From Hymenoscyphus infarciens (taxonomy: Eukaryota; Ascomycota; Leotiomycetes; Helotiales; Helotiaceae): a DNA stretch of 64,000 nucleotides. The stretch is from assembly GCA_001414345.1 (NCBI GenBank), contig LLCB01000183.1, positions 53,481-117,480 of the forward strand, in the 5' to 3' direction. Both the position numbers and the translations under genes were made by a program. The stretch's first letter is position 1. Every line of letters starts with the position of its first letter. Shown piece by piece: positions 31,741-45,812 of the stretch. The notes under the pieces are model-generated. The model saw nothing but the letters and a program-made list of their open reading frames with translations. It was not told the DNA's origin and searched no databases.

Positions 31741-34700
31741 AATAGAGGCTATAATTGGTTATTTACTAATATACGTGGAAAGAATTTATTGAAATATTTC
31801 ATAGAAATATATTATAAAAAGAAATCAAGAGAATCAAAAGAGGAGGTTATTTATTAAAGAAATAGCTAGTAGATTATAGAAATAATTTTTAGAATTCTCT
31901 TATAAAAGAAAAAAAAAAGATAATTAGAAGGTTATTTATAAGTAGCTATATAGCCGCTAGTGCTAAGCTATTAGTATTTATTTAGATCTATTATTATAGT
32001 AGATTAAGTAAAGTAGTTACTTTCTTAAGAGTAGAGTAGAGTAGAGTTATACTATTAAGTAAAAGAAGCTTAAAGCTGAAAAGTCTCTAAGAGTATAGAC
32101 TTATAGCTCTAGTAGAGATATAGAATTAAGTATCTTACTATTATACTATAAAAGTATAAAGAGCTTAATATTTAAATAGCTAGCTAAGCGAGCTACTTAT
32201 CGCTAAAAGGAACGTTACTAAGCGAGTAGATCTATAATTAGTATATAAGAGGCTATTTACTTTTATAGTAGATATTTAGAGAAACTTAAGATAGTTCTAT
32301 CTAAGCTTAAAGTAGATCGGCTTTATATAATAAAATAATCGGTTATTAAAGTTACTAGTTTAAAACTAGAGAATATCTTAGGAGTTCTAGATATAATATT
32401 CTTATAAACTCTAGTCTCTTACTTACTAGACGTAGTATTTTCTAAACGTCTCTTAGCTTATTACTACTTTTTAGTACGCTTTTAGTACTAAAACTAAGCT
32501 AAAACTACTTCTATACCTACTTTTATTCTTATAATTAATTAATAACTATAATATATAATAGTAAAAAAACACTAGAGATCTAAAGGTTACTAGGCTCTAA
32601 AGTAAAAGACTTCTCGACGTAAGGTCCTAGTTTAGTAGCGTACTATTATTATTAGTAGAAGTAGATAGAATACTAATAAGTAAGAGTTACTTATTTAGAT
32701 ACGAGATAACCTAGATTACGTCTCTGTTTTAGAGAGTAGTATTAGAGATATTAGAAAGAGAGCTAAAGATAATACTACTTATACTTAAAATAGTAATATA
32801 AGAGGCTAAAGACTTAAAACAAAGGTAAATATTTAAAATAAGCCTTGTCTTAGCTAGTATATTAAACTTATCTCTAAGCTACGAAGAAGGATTATTATAA
32901 AAGTTATTAATTTATAAGAGTCTTACTAAAAGTCGAAGATTATACACCTTTATAAGCTAGGACTTTAAGATAACTAAGATAAGAGTAAAAACCTATCTAA
33001 ATTATTGTTTTAATAAGTCTTATATAATACTTATTACTTCTTTATAAAAGGAGGATTAAAGCCTAAACTTATACTTAAAATTATAATATAATATATTAAA
33101 TTAGTAAAGCGTCTTCTAGATAAAGACCTCTTAAAAGTTATATTTATAGACACTATAGTAATATATATAGAACTAGACGAGAGAGCTAATTAGTACTAGT
33201 AGAAGACAGACAAATACTACTATAAAGATATATAATCTAAGATAGTTAAGAGGTATTCTAATAGATAATTCTTTAGTACTATCTACCTAGGTTCTTACTA
33301 AGGTCTATATTATATATATAACCTAGAAATAATATAAAAGATTAAGAACGTAGAGGCGTATTTAGCCGAGGCTAATATAGTATAGCTATATCTTATAGAG
33401 GCTGAATTTAATTAGTAAGAAAGAGAAAAGAAGAGATACTAGGCTAGTAAAGGACGTAGAGTACCTAGAAGAAGAGCTAAAGTATATAATTACCTATAAA
33501 AGGTAGTATATAAGTAAGAGGACAGAGGTAAGAGAGAGGTGGATTATTACTAGCTTTATAAGAAATATCTTAAACTAAAGCTCTTTCTATAGTATAAGAA
33601 GTTATATAAGAAGAGAAGAGGTAAGGTTATATACTTAGTTATAGATAATACTAGCCTATATTCTTATAGAGTAACTAAAGAGAGTTTTATACTATTATTC
33701 TATTTAATAGCTTCTTTATTCTCTCTAGTTACTAGATATAAATCCGATAGAGTAAATATAGTTATATATATAAAGGCAGCTATATAAGAGAAGATTATAA
33801 CCTAGAAATAAGATAGATTTAAAGCGTATATAGATAGAGAAGTAGAACTAGATACTCTAGGATATAATAGATAATATTATAATAAAGTTAAGAATTTCTA
33901 TAGATAGAGTATTTATTTCTATTACTTTTTATATAATAATACTTAATTTTATATACTTATATAGTAGAGGTGAAAAAAGAGAGTTATGTTTAAGCGAGAA
34001 ATAAGCGAAAAATTAGCTAAGAACGCTTAGAAAATACTAGGCCGAGTAGCGACTTAAAGATTATAAGTATCTATCTAAACTTAGAAGAAAACACTATCTA
34101 CTTCGTAGATACCTAGTAATTTATAAAGCTAATAGCGTATTTATATAACGCTTTGAAATAAACCTACTATCTCTCTACTTCTTAGTCTAAAATATAAATG
34201 TCAATCATCGACAGGTTATTATGTAACTGTGAAGTGTTCGTGAGCAGGAATAGTGGAAAGTTAAGCGAGAGGTAGATATATTTCCGCCTCTATATAACCC
34301 CGTCTCAAAGCCTTCTCTACTAACTTCTATGCGTCTTATAGCGTTTAATTTTCCTGTCTTATACAACGTAAGGAAAAAAGTAAGTAAAGTAAGCGAGCTA
34401 TTTTATTTTAATATAGTAATTTATTTATCTATTTATTAATACTATTGTCGGCAAATTAAGATTTCTAGAGTCTCTTTTCTCTCACTTTCAATTTTCCTTT
34501 ATTTCAAATTCTCTCTATCTTCTATATACACTTATTTTACTCTCATTTCTCACTTGATAAGGGTTTTCAGCTTTAAAACATATGAAAATCACGTTTTCTA
34601 ATTCTACTAAAATAGTTCTGAAATAAGAGCTAAGTAACTTCAAAATTGAATAGAACTATTCTAGTAAAAGCTCTATAAGTTCTATAGACTTCCAGATGTC

Positions 34701-37330
34701 GACCTCTAACTACGTTAGATAATACAATTGTTTAAAAACTCTAGAGATAAGAGTACTAGACGAGTATCTATTATAATAAGAGTACTAGCTATCGCTTAAG
34801 ATATATCGGTATAATAGGTAATATTATATAAGAGAGCTAACACGATTAAGATAAAGAGTTTAAAAACTTACTCTTTTCTTATAAGCCTATTACTACGACT
34901 AATTAGTTTAATTAGATTATAGATCTAGTAAAATAGTAAATAGAAACCTAACTTTAAATATAAGAGTCTTTATTATTCCTCTTTATACGCTTAAACAACC
35001 ACTCTTTAATTATGTTTCTCTTAAAGCTAAGAGTAATTAGATTATAAAAAGGAAACTACTAGAAATTGTTTATAAAAGATATATAGAATAGATATAGATA
35101 GATAAAAGCACTATCTAGGTTTTTAATTATAAATCATCTAGGTACTACTTAGAGTACTTTAAAGTAAAGTACTTACTAGGTTTCTACTTAGTCGTATACA
35201 CTTTCTTATTACTATATCTTTTTAATTACCTTCTCTTTTCTTACTACTTCTTTCTATTACTTTGTCACTTCTTACTACTTCTTACCTAGCTAATCCTAAG
35301 TATTAATATTACTATAGAAGAAGGTAGACGAGAAAGAAGGAGATTAGTAGTATTATTCCGTGACTACTATACTTCTTTATATAAACATTTCTTATAATTT
35401 CCTCTCTATTTTAGAAAAGGCGCTTCCTTTAACTAAGGCGTAAACGCTCTACTGAATCTCTAACTTTCTTACTCGTAATTCACATTCTCTTCTTCTTCTT
35501 CTTCTTAATCGTAAAGTCGAGAAAGCTAGAGGCGAGAAGAAGAGGAAGATATAGAGAAGCGTAAAGTAGAAGTATAGAAGTTAGAAAGCGTAAAGTCAAA
35601 AATAGAGAAGCGTAAAGTGCTTCTCTATACTCTAGAATTACTAAGATAGACTACGTAATAAATTTATAATTAAAAACTTATAAGACGTTACTTTATACGC
35701 TTATATCCGTTCTATAAAGATAGATTTCTATTATCTTATACTATCTAGTAAGCTCTCTACTTTAATTTATCTCTTTTAAATCTCTAGAATAATATTTAAT
35801 AATAATACTTTAGACTAAAGAAGCTCTATTATACTTAGAGATATAGATTAATTAGCGAATCTTAGAAAACTCGCTCTATTAGATATTAAAAGTATCTAGT
35901 TAATATATACTAGTACGCTAATTATTAGACTTAAAAACAGCCTAAGAACCCGGGTTGAAAAGTTATTATTATAAGTAAGGAAATTCTCTTTTATCTAATT
36001 TAACTTAAACTTATAATCTAAAACAGTTGTTAATAATCTCTAAATGAATTTCTTCTATAGAAAAAAGTATTAATAGAAGTATAGTCTCGTCTAAGACCTT
36101 AGTTAGATAACTTATTAAGAAATAATTATACGATAAGTAAAGAAGTTAGAGAATAAGCTTAGAATAGAGAGTTAAGCGTATTAAGCTATAGCGATTACAG
36201 AAGCTATATTAAGAGCATAGAATAAGCAAAGTGAAGTTAAAGTAGATACTTGATTCCTAGAACTATAGAGGAGAGCATAAGGCTTTAAATACTATGCTCC
36301 TCGCTTAAAAGGTGGAGATTATCAGGTGATCCTTTGTCTGACCCACCTTTGTCCCGTGACATAAGCTATAAGAAGTATTATAGAGAGTAAATATTAGAAA
36401 CTTAAACTCTAGAAGCTCTATATTCTAATAGACAAAGTCGTGTTTCTAGTAAGTCTAATACTTTTATTAAACTTTTCTATTTTAAAAGAATAATAATATT
36501 AAATATCTATTATTTAAATTTAATATTCTCTCTTATCTTTCTATATATAACTTAATAATAGTAATTATATCTATTATTCTTAAAGATATATATTAATTAG
36601 ATTACTTAAAGAGAGTTACTAAAGATATTAAGCTCTATTAGCTATTATATAGTTTTATAATAATTATAAGCCTTATATTTTTTTATTTTTTTTTAACTTA
36701 ATCAAATACGCTAATTAATATCTATTATTTAAATTTAAACCTTTCTATTATCTTTCTATTTTTAACTAAATAATATTAATTTAAAATTATTCTATATAAA
36801 AGCTTAGATAATTTTATATACTATAAAGAATCTTACTTATAATAATTACTATTATTATTTACTTAGAAGCTTAAGATTTCTAGTAAGTTTTATACTTTTA
36901 TTAAATTCTTCTATTTCAAAAGACTAATAATATCTAATATCTTTTATTTAGATTTAAGATTCTCTAGTATCTTTTTATATATATCTAAAGAACCTTTATT
37001 TAAAACTATTATACTTACGAGCTTAGGTTAATTATATACTTTAGAGAAAGTTACTTAAGAGAAATTAGTACTATTAGTTAAGAAGTATCTTTAGTATTCT
37101 ACTAAGTATTATACTTTAATTCTGTTATTCTTAGTTTTTAGAATAATATAATTCGTCGTTAGTAATTTAGACTAAAGACGCTCTTTTACACTTTTATCTA
37201 TATCTAAATAAACTTGATTTAAAACTATTATACTGAGAAATTTAGATCAACTATAAACTTAAAAGGAATTCACTTATGATAATTAGCACTATTAGTTTTG
37301 AACACCTTTGGACTTCTAGTAAGTCTTATG
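31740..37330. repeat. 5.6-kb AT-rich, stop-dense island (RIP-like)
   Basis: The stretch is AT-rich throughout, dominated by TA/TAG/TAA words, with no open frame. Islands of less biased sequence survive at about 34190-34345 and 36290-36365. The first begins TGTCAATCATCGACAGG and includes CTATATAACCCC, so it could be part of an LTR, but no partner copy was found. The pattern fits one or more RIP-destroyed transposons whose class cannot be read by eye. Confidence 0.65.
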
Positions 37331-37582
37331 CTTTCATCTGGTTATACTAAAGTTCTCGAAGAATTTATTTTATTACGTGTACTAACCAAAAGCCTTACAG
37401 TGCACAAGCTTTGACAGTCGTTGTTGTTTGACAATAAGCCGATAAGCCACCGACTTTCTACCCCCGTCACAATGATTCACTTACGAATTGATGTTTTTGA
37501 GTTTTCACAGTATCTTATTTGCATTGCTTTATTGACATTCTTGTACTTTACTCTGGGAAAACGCGCTCTATTTGTCTTCGCC

Positions 37583-40030
37583 ATGTCTTCATCAGCGTGG
37601 TTATCAAGTAGCTACCTACCCCTCTATCATTTCCCACAGTTTTCGCTCTAACTTCTACTAGGAGTATACCAAAAGTACAAAGAAGACACGGGTATTCTCA
37701 CCTCGTGGCTCACAGAAACGGCAACAAGCCGAGGGTACAAGCTTGTCTCTCTGGAAGCAGCTCACCAAAACGATCACCCGAACCTTCCCACGCCTATTGT
37801 CAAAGTTTCTGTAAGACAACTACTACAGCAAACAAGATACATCGCTGTTCAAACACCACAAGTTCAAGTACCCGAGGAGGTTCTCCGTGCAGCAAGGCGC
37901 GCTTTGGAAGCGCGGAAGAAATGTCGGGAGGAGTATGAAGCTCTTCTCTCTGGGGTGGAGGATCGAGATTTCGCCATCGCGAAGAGCAACGAGGGGCATG
38001 GTTATTTTATCATTGCCATTGAGACAATTCTCGAAATTCTAAAGCCCCGCTTCAAACCGTCAGAAGATCTCTCTGGTAAAACAGAGCCAAGTCTAAGTTC
38101 TTCGACACCAGCCAATATGTTTGAGCTGCTGGAGGTGGAAAATTGCCTCGAAGAAGACATAGCAACTTTTGGCGATCCAGTGACTTCTGCGCTCATGGCC
38201 GAGGGAACCAACGACCAACCAACTCCACGCGAATTGGAAACCACCCCAAAACCACTACACAACCAGCGTTCGTGGCGCGTCCAGGCATTTTATGCCATTG
38301 AAAAGATTCAGAATATCCGCCGACATCTGTATTGCATCTGGCAAGAATACCTGGGAGGAAAGATAGACATGATGGTGGCCTCATTCGTAACAGAACTTGC
38401 CTTCCAACTCATTGAAAGAATCGAAAACGATGAGATGTTCTTTAACGTGGATGGCGAGTCCATAGACTCCCTTGACTGTGCTCTGGAAGCGTTGGATATC
38501 TTTACTCCTAAGGAATACCCTCTCGAGTTCCTCCAATTTGGTCCCCTTTGGGAATGGAACGAACATTATTTCTTGCGGTTCAAAATGGATATAGACATGA
38601 GACTCAGAGGTCCATCCAGAGACCCGAAAACGCTCGGACAAGTATTCGGAGACAACAATCCCTCTTCAGATCGATCTGCCATGACGGAGGTCGAAAAATG
38701 GCAGGAAAATGGCTGGATATTGAACAACATCATCGACGACACTGTTTTTGCAAACTCGGTAGCAGCCGAGTCGTCAAATCGCGCCAGAGTATATACCTTG
38801 GGAAAATGCGACAGCTTTACGACTGCGCTTGCCAAGTTGGACAAGAAAAATGCAAAAGAAACGACCTCTCTCGCCACATGCGCTCAAGTTCAGATCCTCA
38901 TGGACATCCATTTGATTCTCCGCAAACAGGTGACTCGGCCTTGCAAACAATTGAAATTGGTCGTTATGCTCTCTCGTAACATAACCGAGAGCTACCGAAA
39001 GTTCTTTGATAAACCTCCTTTCTCAGTTATCGGTGGCGAGGTCAAGGGAGAAGATTGTGATCGAAAGCTCAATCAAATTATTCCCTCCATTGAAGGAGAT
39101 CGTCTGGGAGAAATAAAGAAGAGACATTTAGAGGATGAAAAGGATCACTTCGAAAGCATTCAGGATGCCCCATTTTCCCAGAATCCAGTCCTTTGCGGTT
39201 TGAACTCTTTGAGAATCTATGCTCACCTGCAAAATGAGGGACTGAGAGCGGCCGACAACTGCTGGTTCATACTGCCAGTTGCGCATTTGTACAACGCATT
39301 GAAACAACTTGGTCATGTTGAAAAGCCATGGCAACGGATGGAGCAGCTATTCGAAATCCACGGAACGCAATACCTATTTAATGGCACATCACCGACCACC
39401 CTTGAAACATGTCATTCAAAAATCAGAACCTGCTGCGGGTACTCTGCTACCATGAGTACCAATGATCAGAAACCACCCAGGGTCCGAAGTCGTCCTAGGA
39501 GAAATTTGAAGCCAAATCTGAGCCCCATATCCGAGATTCTCCAAAAGCATCTCTTGGATGATAATCCAGGTTTGATTGCTTCTCTTTACCGTCTCCATCA
39601 CACGCAGCAAGTAGCAGGAGACAATATCGACCCAGAAGGTTTTGAATATGCTGGATTCCTGAACTTCATCAAGACACAACTTTCTTCAGAGCTAAAGCAC
39701 TTGAAGTTCGACTACTTTGCTTTGAACAAGGATTGCATCAGGTTTCTCCATGCATTATTAGTTGGGTTCGCGAAGCTTTTCAGGGCGTTTGGAATGAGCC
39801 ATTACGATGATTCTGTTGGCAACGAAGCAAGATGTATGAGGGATGTTATCCCAGATTTGCTTTTCTTTGCTGCGAAACGATGGGAATCGAAAATTCTTTT
39901 GGAAGGGGGGAGCTCAGTACTTGAGACATGCGGATTTATCTTGGGGATTTGTGCTGGTACGAGCCGACTTAGATATGAGTCACAAAAACATATCTGGGAG
40001 AGTAAACAAGATCCTGTTTGGGGGAAATGA
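37583..40030 (+). CDS. DUF6604-like fungal protein (797 aa)
   Basis: A short first exon (37583-37607) joins by a 54-nt intron (CTCTAACTT branch, CTAG acceptor) to a long exon 37662-40030. The splice gives MSSSAWLSRVYQKYKEDTGILTSWLTETAT, resembling the start of fungal DUF6604 proteins, where a Y-x-x-Y-K motif precedes a T-x-x-W-L stretch. The first ~190 residues would be that domain. The remainder is helical, Leu- and charged-rich sequence without known catalytic motifs. A basic patch (RVRSRPRRNLKP) precedes a second helical part. No membrane segment or signal is visible, so it is probably intracellular. The function is unknown. It is an isolated gene with AT-rich repeats on both sides, an accessory-like setting. 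The family call rests on the N-terminal motif. Confidence 0.75.
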
Positions 40031-43000
40031 CGAGCTCGAGAATTCCCAGTACATCTGCTTTGGTTGTGGAGTTGAGGAGTAAGAAGATTGGTTATACGAG
40101 AGCTGTGGAAAGGAGAAAATGATGAGATGTAAGAATAGGTCTAGTATGGTAGTTTAAAGAGAGTAGCTGGAAAGAAAGGATGATACGAAATTGAGAGGAG
40201 TGGTATAGACGATACCTACCATCCATCAAATTGACGGATCTTCTAGCGTGGTCTTACATCTCCCGCTGGCTACTCGTCACCCAAGACGAAAGGCTTTAGG
40301 CACAAGTAGTTTGCTTGCTCTACTTGATAGTCTATTTCCATATGCTTTTGTACCTGCGGAACTATTTTCTTACAATTTATACGCGCAACCTTTTCTACAA
40401 ATATTTTTTGAATAGAGAGTAGCAGGAACATAAGATACTAACTACTTCGCTCTCTGTACTCGAGATTTACAGATTTTTCTGCTGTATACAAGTGGCGAGA
40501 AGAACTCTTTCCACTTTAGAGTTAAAAAATTCTTCTAAGAGAGAGACAGGCTAATTAACAACTCTCTTTAGATAGACTAAGTTTATCAAAAGTAAATTTA
40601 TAATACTATAGTTTTAACTCAATTATAATATATAATTAAAGCTTCACTCTAACTCTTTTACTTCTTTACCTTTTTTTTATTAAGAGATAAATAGAGAGTT
40701 ATTACTAGAGTTTCGCTCGTTTCTCTTACTATTTATATATATTATTTTACTATTCGTAAGCTCGTACTATCTACGAATATAATCTTATTATTATAATTCT
40801 ATAGATATACTCTATTATAGTATATTTGATTAATAAAGTGTCGATAATACTAGAGTTTCTCTTAATTAAAACTTCTTAATATCTTATTAATCTAAAACGA
40901 ATATAATAGACTAAAGATAAAACTTATATTACTTAAAAAAAAATTAAACTCTACGAACTTAATAGTTTTTATATATATATTCTAATATTTCTATAAATTC
41001 TATAGAAGAACCTAAGTTACTATATCTAAGTCTAAATTAATAACTAGTTTCTTAGTCGCTCTTTATCGACTAAATCTAATTAAGTTTCAAATTATATTAC
41101 AGAGAAAGTAGAGTAAGTATGTTCTTACTAGAGAGTCTAAGAGCTCTTATTAACAGCTTTACTAATGCTTGATCTAGAAACATTTCGCTCTACTTTCTAA
41201 AATTATTAAAGCGGTTCTTAGTAGTAGAGGCTAAGGAACTGAGATAAACTAAGACTCGGGAATTACACGTGGTAGGAGTTTAGAGAGCATGTAAAAAAAT
41301 GTAATGAGACTACCTAGATTGGCGGAATCTTTACTATTGAGTGTTTACAAGTAATAGTGGGGACAATCCATCTGTATATAATATCATCTCTTTATTAAGC
41401 CAACCTCCGCGTACCGGGACCTGTCATATGATACCTGCGCCACTTTCCCATTGTATGTGACATCGCGAGGAGTTTTAATAGAACTAAACTCATAAGAGAA
41501 CACAATCTACTCGGACCTTTTGATTAACTCTATGGGCAATCCAATGATATTACCATACTCGTAGCGGAGGCGGTTTTGTACTCGGGAGCCATTTTCTCAT
41601 TCCGTTCGTATACACATTGTGAAATCTTCTGTTCCACGAGAAATGTAAGACAACTGAGTCTCATGCGACGAATTTATCTTTGCGAAAGGGAGAGAAGCGC
41701 ATGTTCTCGAGAACGGCTCTCCAATTTTACCTGTTTCACGAAGGAGAATCCGCAAATGGAGTATGACATGTTATTACCCGAAGAGAGAGCAGAATATCAT
41801 CCTCGTCGTAGAGATTATTATGTAGAAGGCGCGAGAAGGCCGTTACAGGGGTCGTCCTCTATTTTGGTGAGAGGCTAGATGGGACGTTTTATAAGGCGAC
41901 GAATGAACAAGATGTTTCAAAACTTATTCATGAAAGTATCAGAAAGACAATCCGACCTTTAACCTGTTCTCACCTACTCCCTCGCCAGCAACCAGCCCCG
42001 TGTTTACTTTCTTTCAATAAAATCACCCCCGTTCTCACAAGCCTTCTCCCCAATTTCTACATCAAACTTCCCATCTTTAATAATCACCTACTTCCTCCCC
42101 CCAACCATGTTTGTAGCAATACTAACACCATGTTCCATAGCAGCTCTTTCCAAAAACCTCTTCTCATCAAGAAGAACAACCTCTTTGTGATAATCAAGTA
42201 CCCGTTTCAGAGTACCAGTGCCAGTTTTCATAGCTGTGATGAGTTAGTGGGGGGTGGTGGCTTCGCCGAGATCTAGGTTGGGGGTTGTTTATATAAGCTT
42301 GCTAAGTATAAGAATGGGTAAGGGGAAGGCATGTTTACGTGAGCATAAAAATCCCACTTCAAATACAAGAAAAAGGAATAGTATATTAGAGAGAACTCTC
42401 TAATCATTCTTTTCTAAATTCTTCCCTCGTCATATTTGGGGATCGTCTAAGGCGAATCCCAGAAGCCATGATATAAACCTCGCAAGACGACGATATTGCT
42501 CAGAAAGTTAATTTCAAGTTGTGTTCTACTCGAAACCTGGCCTCACTTTTCAATCTCCTGTCGGGTACAGAGATAAATATACCCCCTCCACGGGATCAAT
42601 TACTCTCCGTCATATCGAAGTCGGAACCTGGGTCTGTCCAACTTGACCAGTCTTATCTCCATATTTACAGGCGAGTGATGAGAAAGCACGAGTTTAGACG
42701 AAAGAGCCATCCATGACCACTTGTTGTTCATCCCATGAAGCGGACTTTTCGGACGACTGATGGTTCGGATTTACCTGCTTTGAAATGTACTTAAGAACTC
42801 TAATATCTCGGGTTTCGAAACAATTCTGACGTCAAACGCGAACCTTCCTTCTTTCTTCTCAAACCTGGACAGCTGGAGAAACAGCGACAAGTCCAAGTTC
42901 ATAGGTTGTGTATAGGAATTCTCATGGAGGAGGCGAGAGAATGTGGTCCTTCTTTTCCATTCCCCAATGGGAATCAGACTGACAATCACAAAAAGGGAAG

Positions 43001-44249
43001 GAACAAGAAAACAATGGCGAATCGTCCAGTTGCAACTCCTCCCACCACCAAAAATAGGAAGGAACCATCCATCCATCCCTCCTTACCAAAACCAACCAAA
43101 ACCCCCTCGGTCCCAACCCCCCCAGTCCAACACGAAACAAGACTAAGGCAAAACAAGCTTTCCAAAAAGCGGGTACCGTGCCGATCTTCGATGCCGATTC
43201 CCGTTTCCGCCCGCCATGTCAAAAGATCACCACACTTCCAGGTTTCGGAGTTGAGGGGGGGGGGGGGAATTGCAACGGTGAGGTGTAGGCCTAGTGAGGT
43301 AATACAGGTCTCGTATTAGGATTTAGTGTAAGTAACATCTCTCTCTCCTCGTATGTCGATGGTTCGTCGTCTCGTAGTACGTACTCCGCATACAGAAATT
43401 TGATGAGCATTTAGCCCAGGGGAGCCTGTGAAGGATTAGAAGGATGGGTTGAATATAGGGCCATTAATGTCCCAAATATAAATGAAGACCACGCGTTGCT
43501 TGCGCAATGCAACGTTGGTCTGTGTGGGTCAGTGCCCGGCAGTCAGTCTGTAAGTACCTTTTCGGGGGTATTTCACGAGATCGATGTGTCTTGAATCTTG
43601 AATCTTGATAAGTTGATATTTACTTAGGATGGAAACACTGGGTGCGTTGCGCGCCCCATCCCCCGGATCTTGGAGTGGGTTTTTGTCCACGGCAAGCTGT
43701 CAGCTAAGCCAAAGGTCGAGGAACGGAACACAAAAAAGAATACCTAGCTTGATCACTGGGAATGGGGTTATACTTTGTACCCGGTCGTGCCTTCCTTTCT
43801 CGACTTGAACCCGCTTGTCATGATGAATGGCGTGACGAGTGTGAGGGTGATGGAAGCCGCGATTTCCAAAATCGGAATCTTGTCAGGGAAGGAACGACCT
43901 TGATCTCTTCAACACTTCAAAGACCTCGCACCGCGGACCGTGAACATTGTGATGAATGTTTTCTTATATTTTTTTTATTTTAAGAAAAAAGAGACTAATG
44001 GTATATACTGTACTAGTACTCAGTTGCAGAGTACTAATTTGTACTCGTTCTCCATACGCCTGCTGACTGGGGACCATTTTGATCCAACACCCGAACACAC
44101 TTCTATTTAACAAAAGAGACCTAAACCGTGTCTCTTCAAATCTAGTTCCCCAGACTCCGATAAAAATGCTGCTATGGTATCCCAAAACTCCTGCGCAAGA
44201 AAAGTATCCTCACGATTCCTGCCTCGCAAAATCCAACACAAAAGAAAAA
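40031..44249. other. Long intergenic region; AT-rich island at 40480-41220
   Basis: The AT-rich part has no frames and resembles the other RIP-like islands. The frame at 41576-41878 has a reasonable charged C-terminal half but no domain, splice partner or clear start, and is not called. The stretch 42906-43319 is Pro/Lys-rich on both strands and low complexity. A run of 13 G lies at 43255-43267. A small foldback element lies at 43783-43900. Confidence 0.45.
43783..43900. mobile_element. 118-bp foldback element, GGTCGTGCCTTCC ends
   Basis: The left end GGTCGTGCCTTCCTTTCTCG pairs with the right end CAGGGAAGGAACGACC. Similar ends bound short segments at 47774-47848 and 57962-58027. No coding capacity is present. 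Confidence 0.5.
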
Positions 44250-45812
44250 TCAAAACTTCTTCGGCACAATATCAACAACACATTTCGTTTCCAACCATCT
44301 CGCAAGCTTAACAGTCGGAACATCAACCGCGCGCCAGAAAATATCCGCCACGCAAATAATGATGGGAAGATAAATCACCAGCCCCGCGACCCAATGAGAA
44401 TGTCTCCCCATCAGCGTCTCCTTCCCAAACGTAGCATCGAGATAAGGTGAAATCTTTGGTTCCAAAATAGTCAAGCACAAATTGTGCATCAAGTAAAGGG
44501 CATAAGAGATAGAACCCAAATATTGCGCAGTACCAGTGTTGAACAGATTCTGCAGACATTCCAGTTGTGTGCATGCAACCACGATTTGGAAGGCGCCAAA
44601 ACAGAACCAGACTGCTTGCCCTTCGTAGGGAGATGGGGTGTGTGCATCGAGAAATGCTATCCCCCAGACCTCCTCGGGATGGTCGTTTGTCCAGGAAGCG
44701 ATGAAGAGACCGCTGATGATGTTGAATATCCAGAATGCTTGCATGACTCTTTGGTGGATGGTGTTGCCGTGGTATTCCTCGAAACGATCTTCGAGGGAAT
44801 ATTTGGGGAGGATGGTTGGGCTTGAGAATGGAGATGAAAAAGAAGGTCCTTGGTTGAGGATGATGATTTCTGCGATTAACATACCACCAAGAAATTCAAC
44901 TGTGTAGAGCTGGCCACCATGAAAGCAGAACAGCATTATTCCCGCAAGAAGAAACATTCGAATGTGATTTCGACAGCGAGAAAGGCCAATGAGTGTAATG
45001 AAAAGGATCATTGACTGTGCAAATTCTATTGGGATCGTCCAGAGGGCGGGGTTGTACGCAGGCGTGGGTACAAGAATTTCCGAAATCCACCAAGAAGCCT
45101 TTAAAAGTACGGAGCATGTATCCCACCAATCGCTAAACTGCGTAGAAATTTCGGGATATCGGTTGGCGTATCGATCAGCGGAAAGGCCGGTATAGATAGC
45201 TATAGCCATGAAAAGGAGTGTGATTATCGAAGGAAGGAAAAGTCGAAGTGCTCGTCGAAAAACGGAGGAGGAAATGGTGTTGGCGAGAGCGCCGTATTGT
45301 TGTGCATGTATTTGCATGATTGGTTTGTAGGCTAGAACAAAACCCGAAATGATGAAAAAGATATGGACCATGGGTCGTGGAGAGTAGAGAACTCGTAAGA
45401 AAGGTAGTTGTAGTGGTGACGATGGAGCTCCGTCCTCGTAGAGACCGTAAGGTTCCGCAAACCATCCTAAATTCTCCTCTGTATAATGTCCCATAAATAC
45501 CACGAATGACGCCACCCCCCGCAGACCGTCCAGGTATGAAGTCGGATGTAATCGATGCTGTTTTGTAGAAAGTGGTTGTTTGCGTTGTAGGAAGCTAGGT
45601 ATCAGTCCGAGAGTCCCTCGTTGCACAAGCTTCTTCGACGAATTGAACAAGATGCTGCATTTTGTAGTTGGTGAGACATCGTTCTCGACGTTCGCCCTCG
45701 ACGAGGAAGCGAGCGTTGGATGATCTTTTGTCATTGAGTACATCGGAGGAGGAAAATTGGTGTTTTCGGGGGCGAATTTGGAGTTAATGAATGAAGTATG
45801 TGGAAAAACCAT
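44250..45812 (-). CDS. Acyltransferase-3 family integral membrane protein (520 aa)
   Basis: A single exon on the minus strand. After a ~90-residue polar N-terminus comes YLDGLRGVASFVVFMGH (93-109), the family's first motif, with His109 as the likely catalytic His. HIFFIISGFVLAYKP (from His150) is the second hallmark. About ten hydrophobic helices follow, including LPSIITLLFMAIAIYTG, LWTIPIEFAQSMILFITLIG and the C-terminal LMHNLCLTILEP. Family members transfer acyl groups from acyl-CoA to sugars, lipids or secondary metabolites from within membranes; the acceptor is unknown. Two further ATGs lie in the N-terminal tail. The most upstream in-frame one is used, but a start nearer the domain cannot be excluded. 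Confidence 0.88.
   Translation of the reverse strand: MVFPHTSFINSKFAPENTNFPPPMYSMTKDHPTLASSSRANVENDVSPTTKCSILFNSSKKLVQRGTLGLIPSFLQRKQPLSTKQHRLHPTSYLDGLRGVASFVVFMGHYTEENLGWFAEPYGLYEDGAPSSPLQLPFLRVLYSPRPMVHIFFIISGFVLAYKPIMQIHAQQYGALANTISSSVFRRALRLFLPSIITLLFMAIAIYTGLSADRYANRYPEISTQFSDWWDTCSVLLKASWWISEILVPTPAYNPALWTIPIEFAQSMILFITLIGLSRCRNHIRMFLLAGIMLFCFHGGQLYTVEFLGGMLIAEIIILNQGPSFSSPFSSPTILPKYSLEDRFEEYHGNTIHQRVMQAFWIFNIISGLFIASWTNDHPEEVWGIAFLDAHTPSPYEGQAVWFCFGAFQIVVACTQLECLQNLFNTGTAQYLGSISYALYLMHNLCLTILEPKISPYLDATFGKETLMGRHSHWVAGLVIYLPIIICVADIFWRAVDVPTVKLARWLETKCVVDIVPKKF

Noticed and set aside
41576..41878. 100-codon frame with a charged C-terminus
   Set aside because: No partner exon, no clear start and no family; next to a RIP-like island.
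42906..43319. Overlapping Pro/Lys/Gly-rich frames on both strands
   Set aside because: Open frames on both strands with low-complexity composition and a poly-G run; not gene-like.
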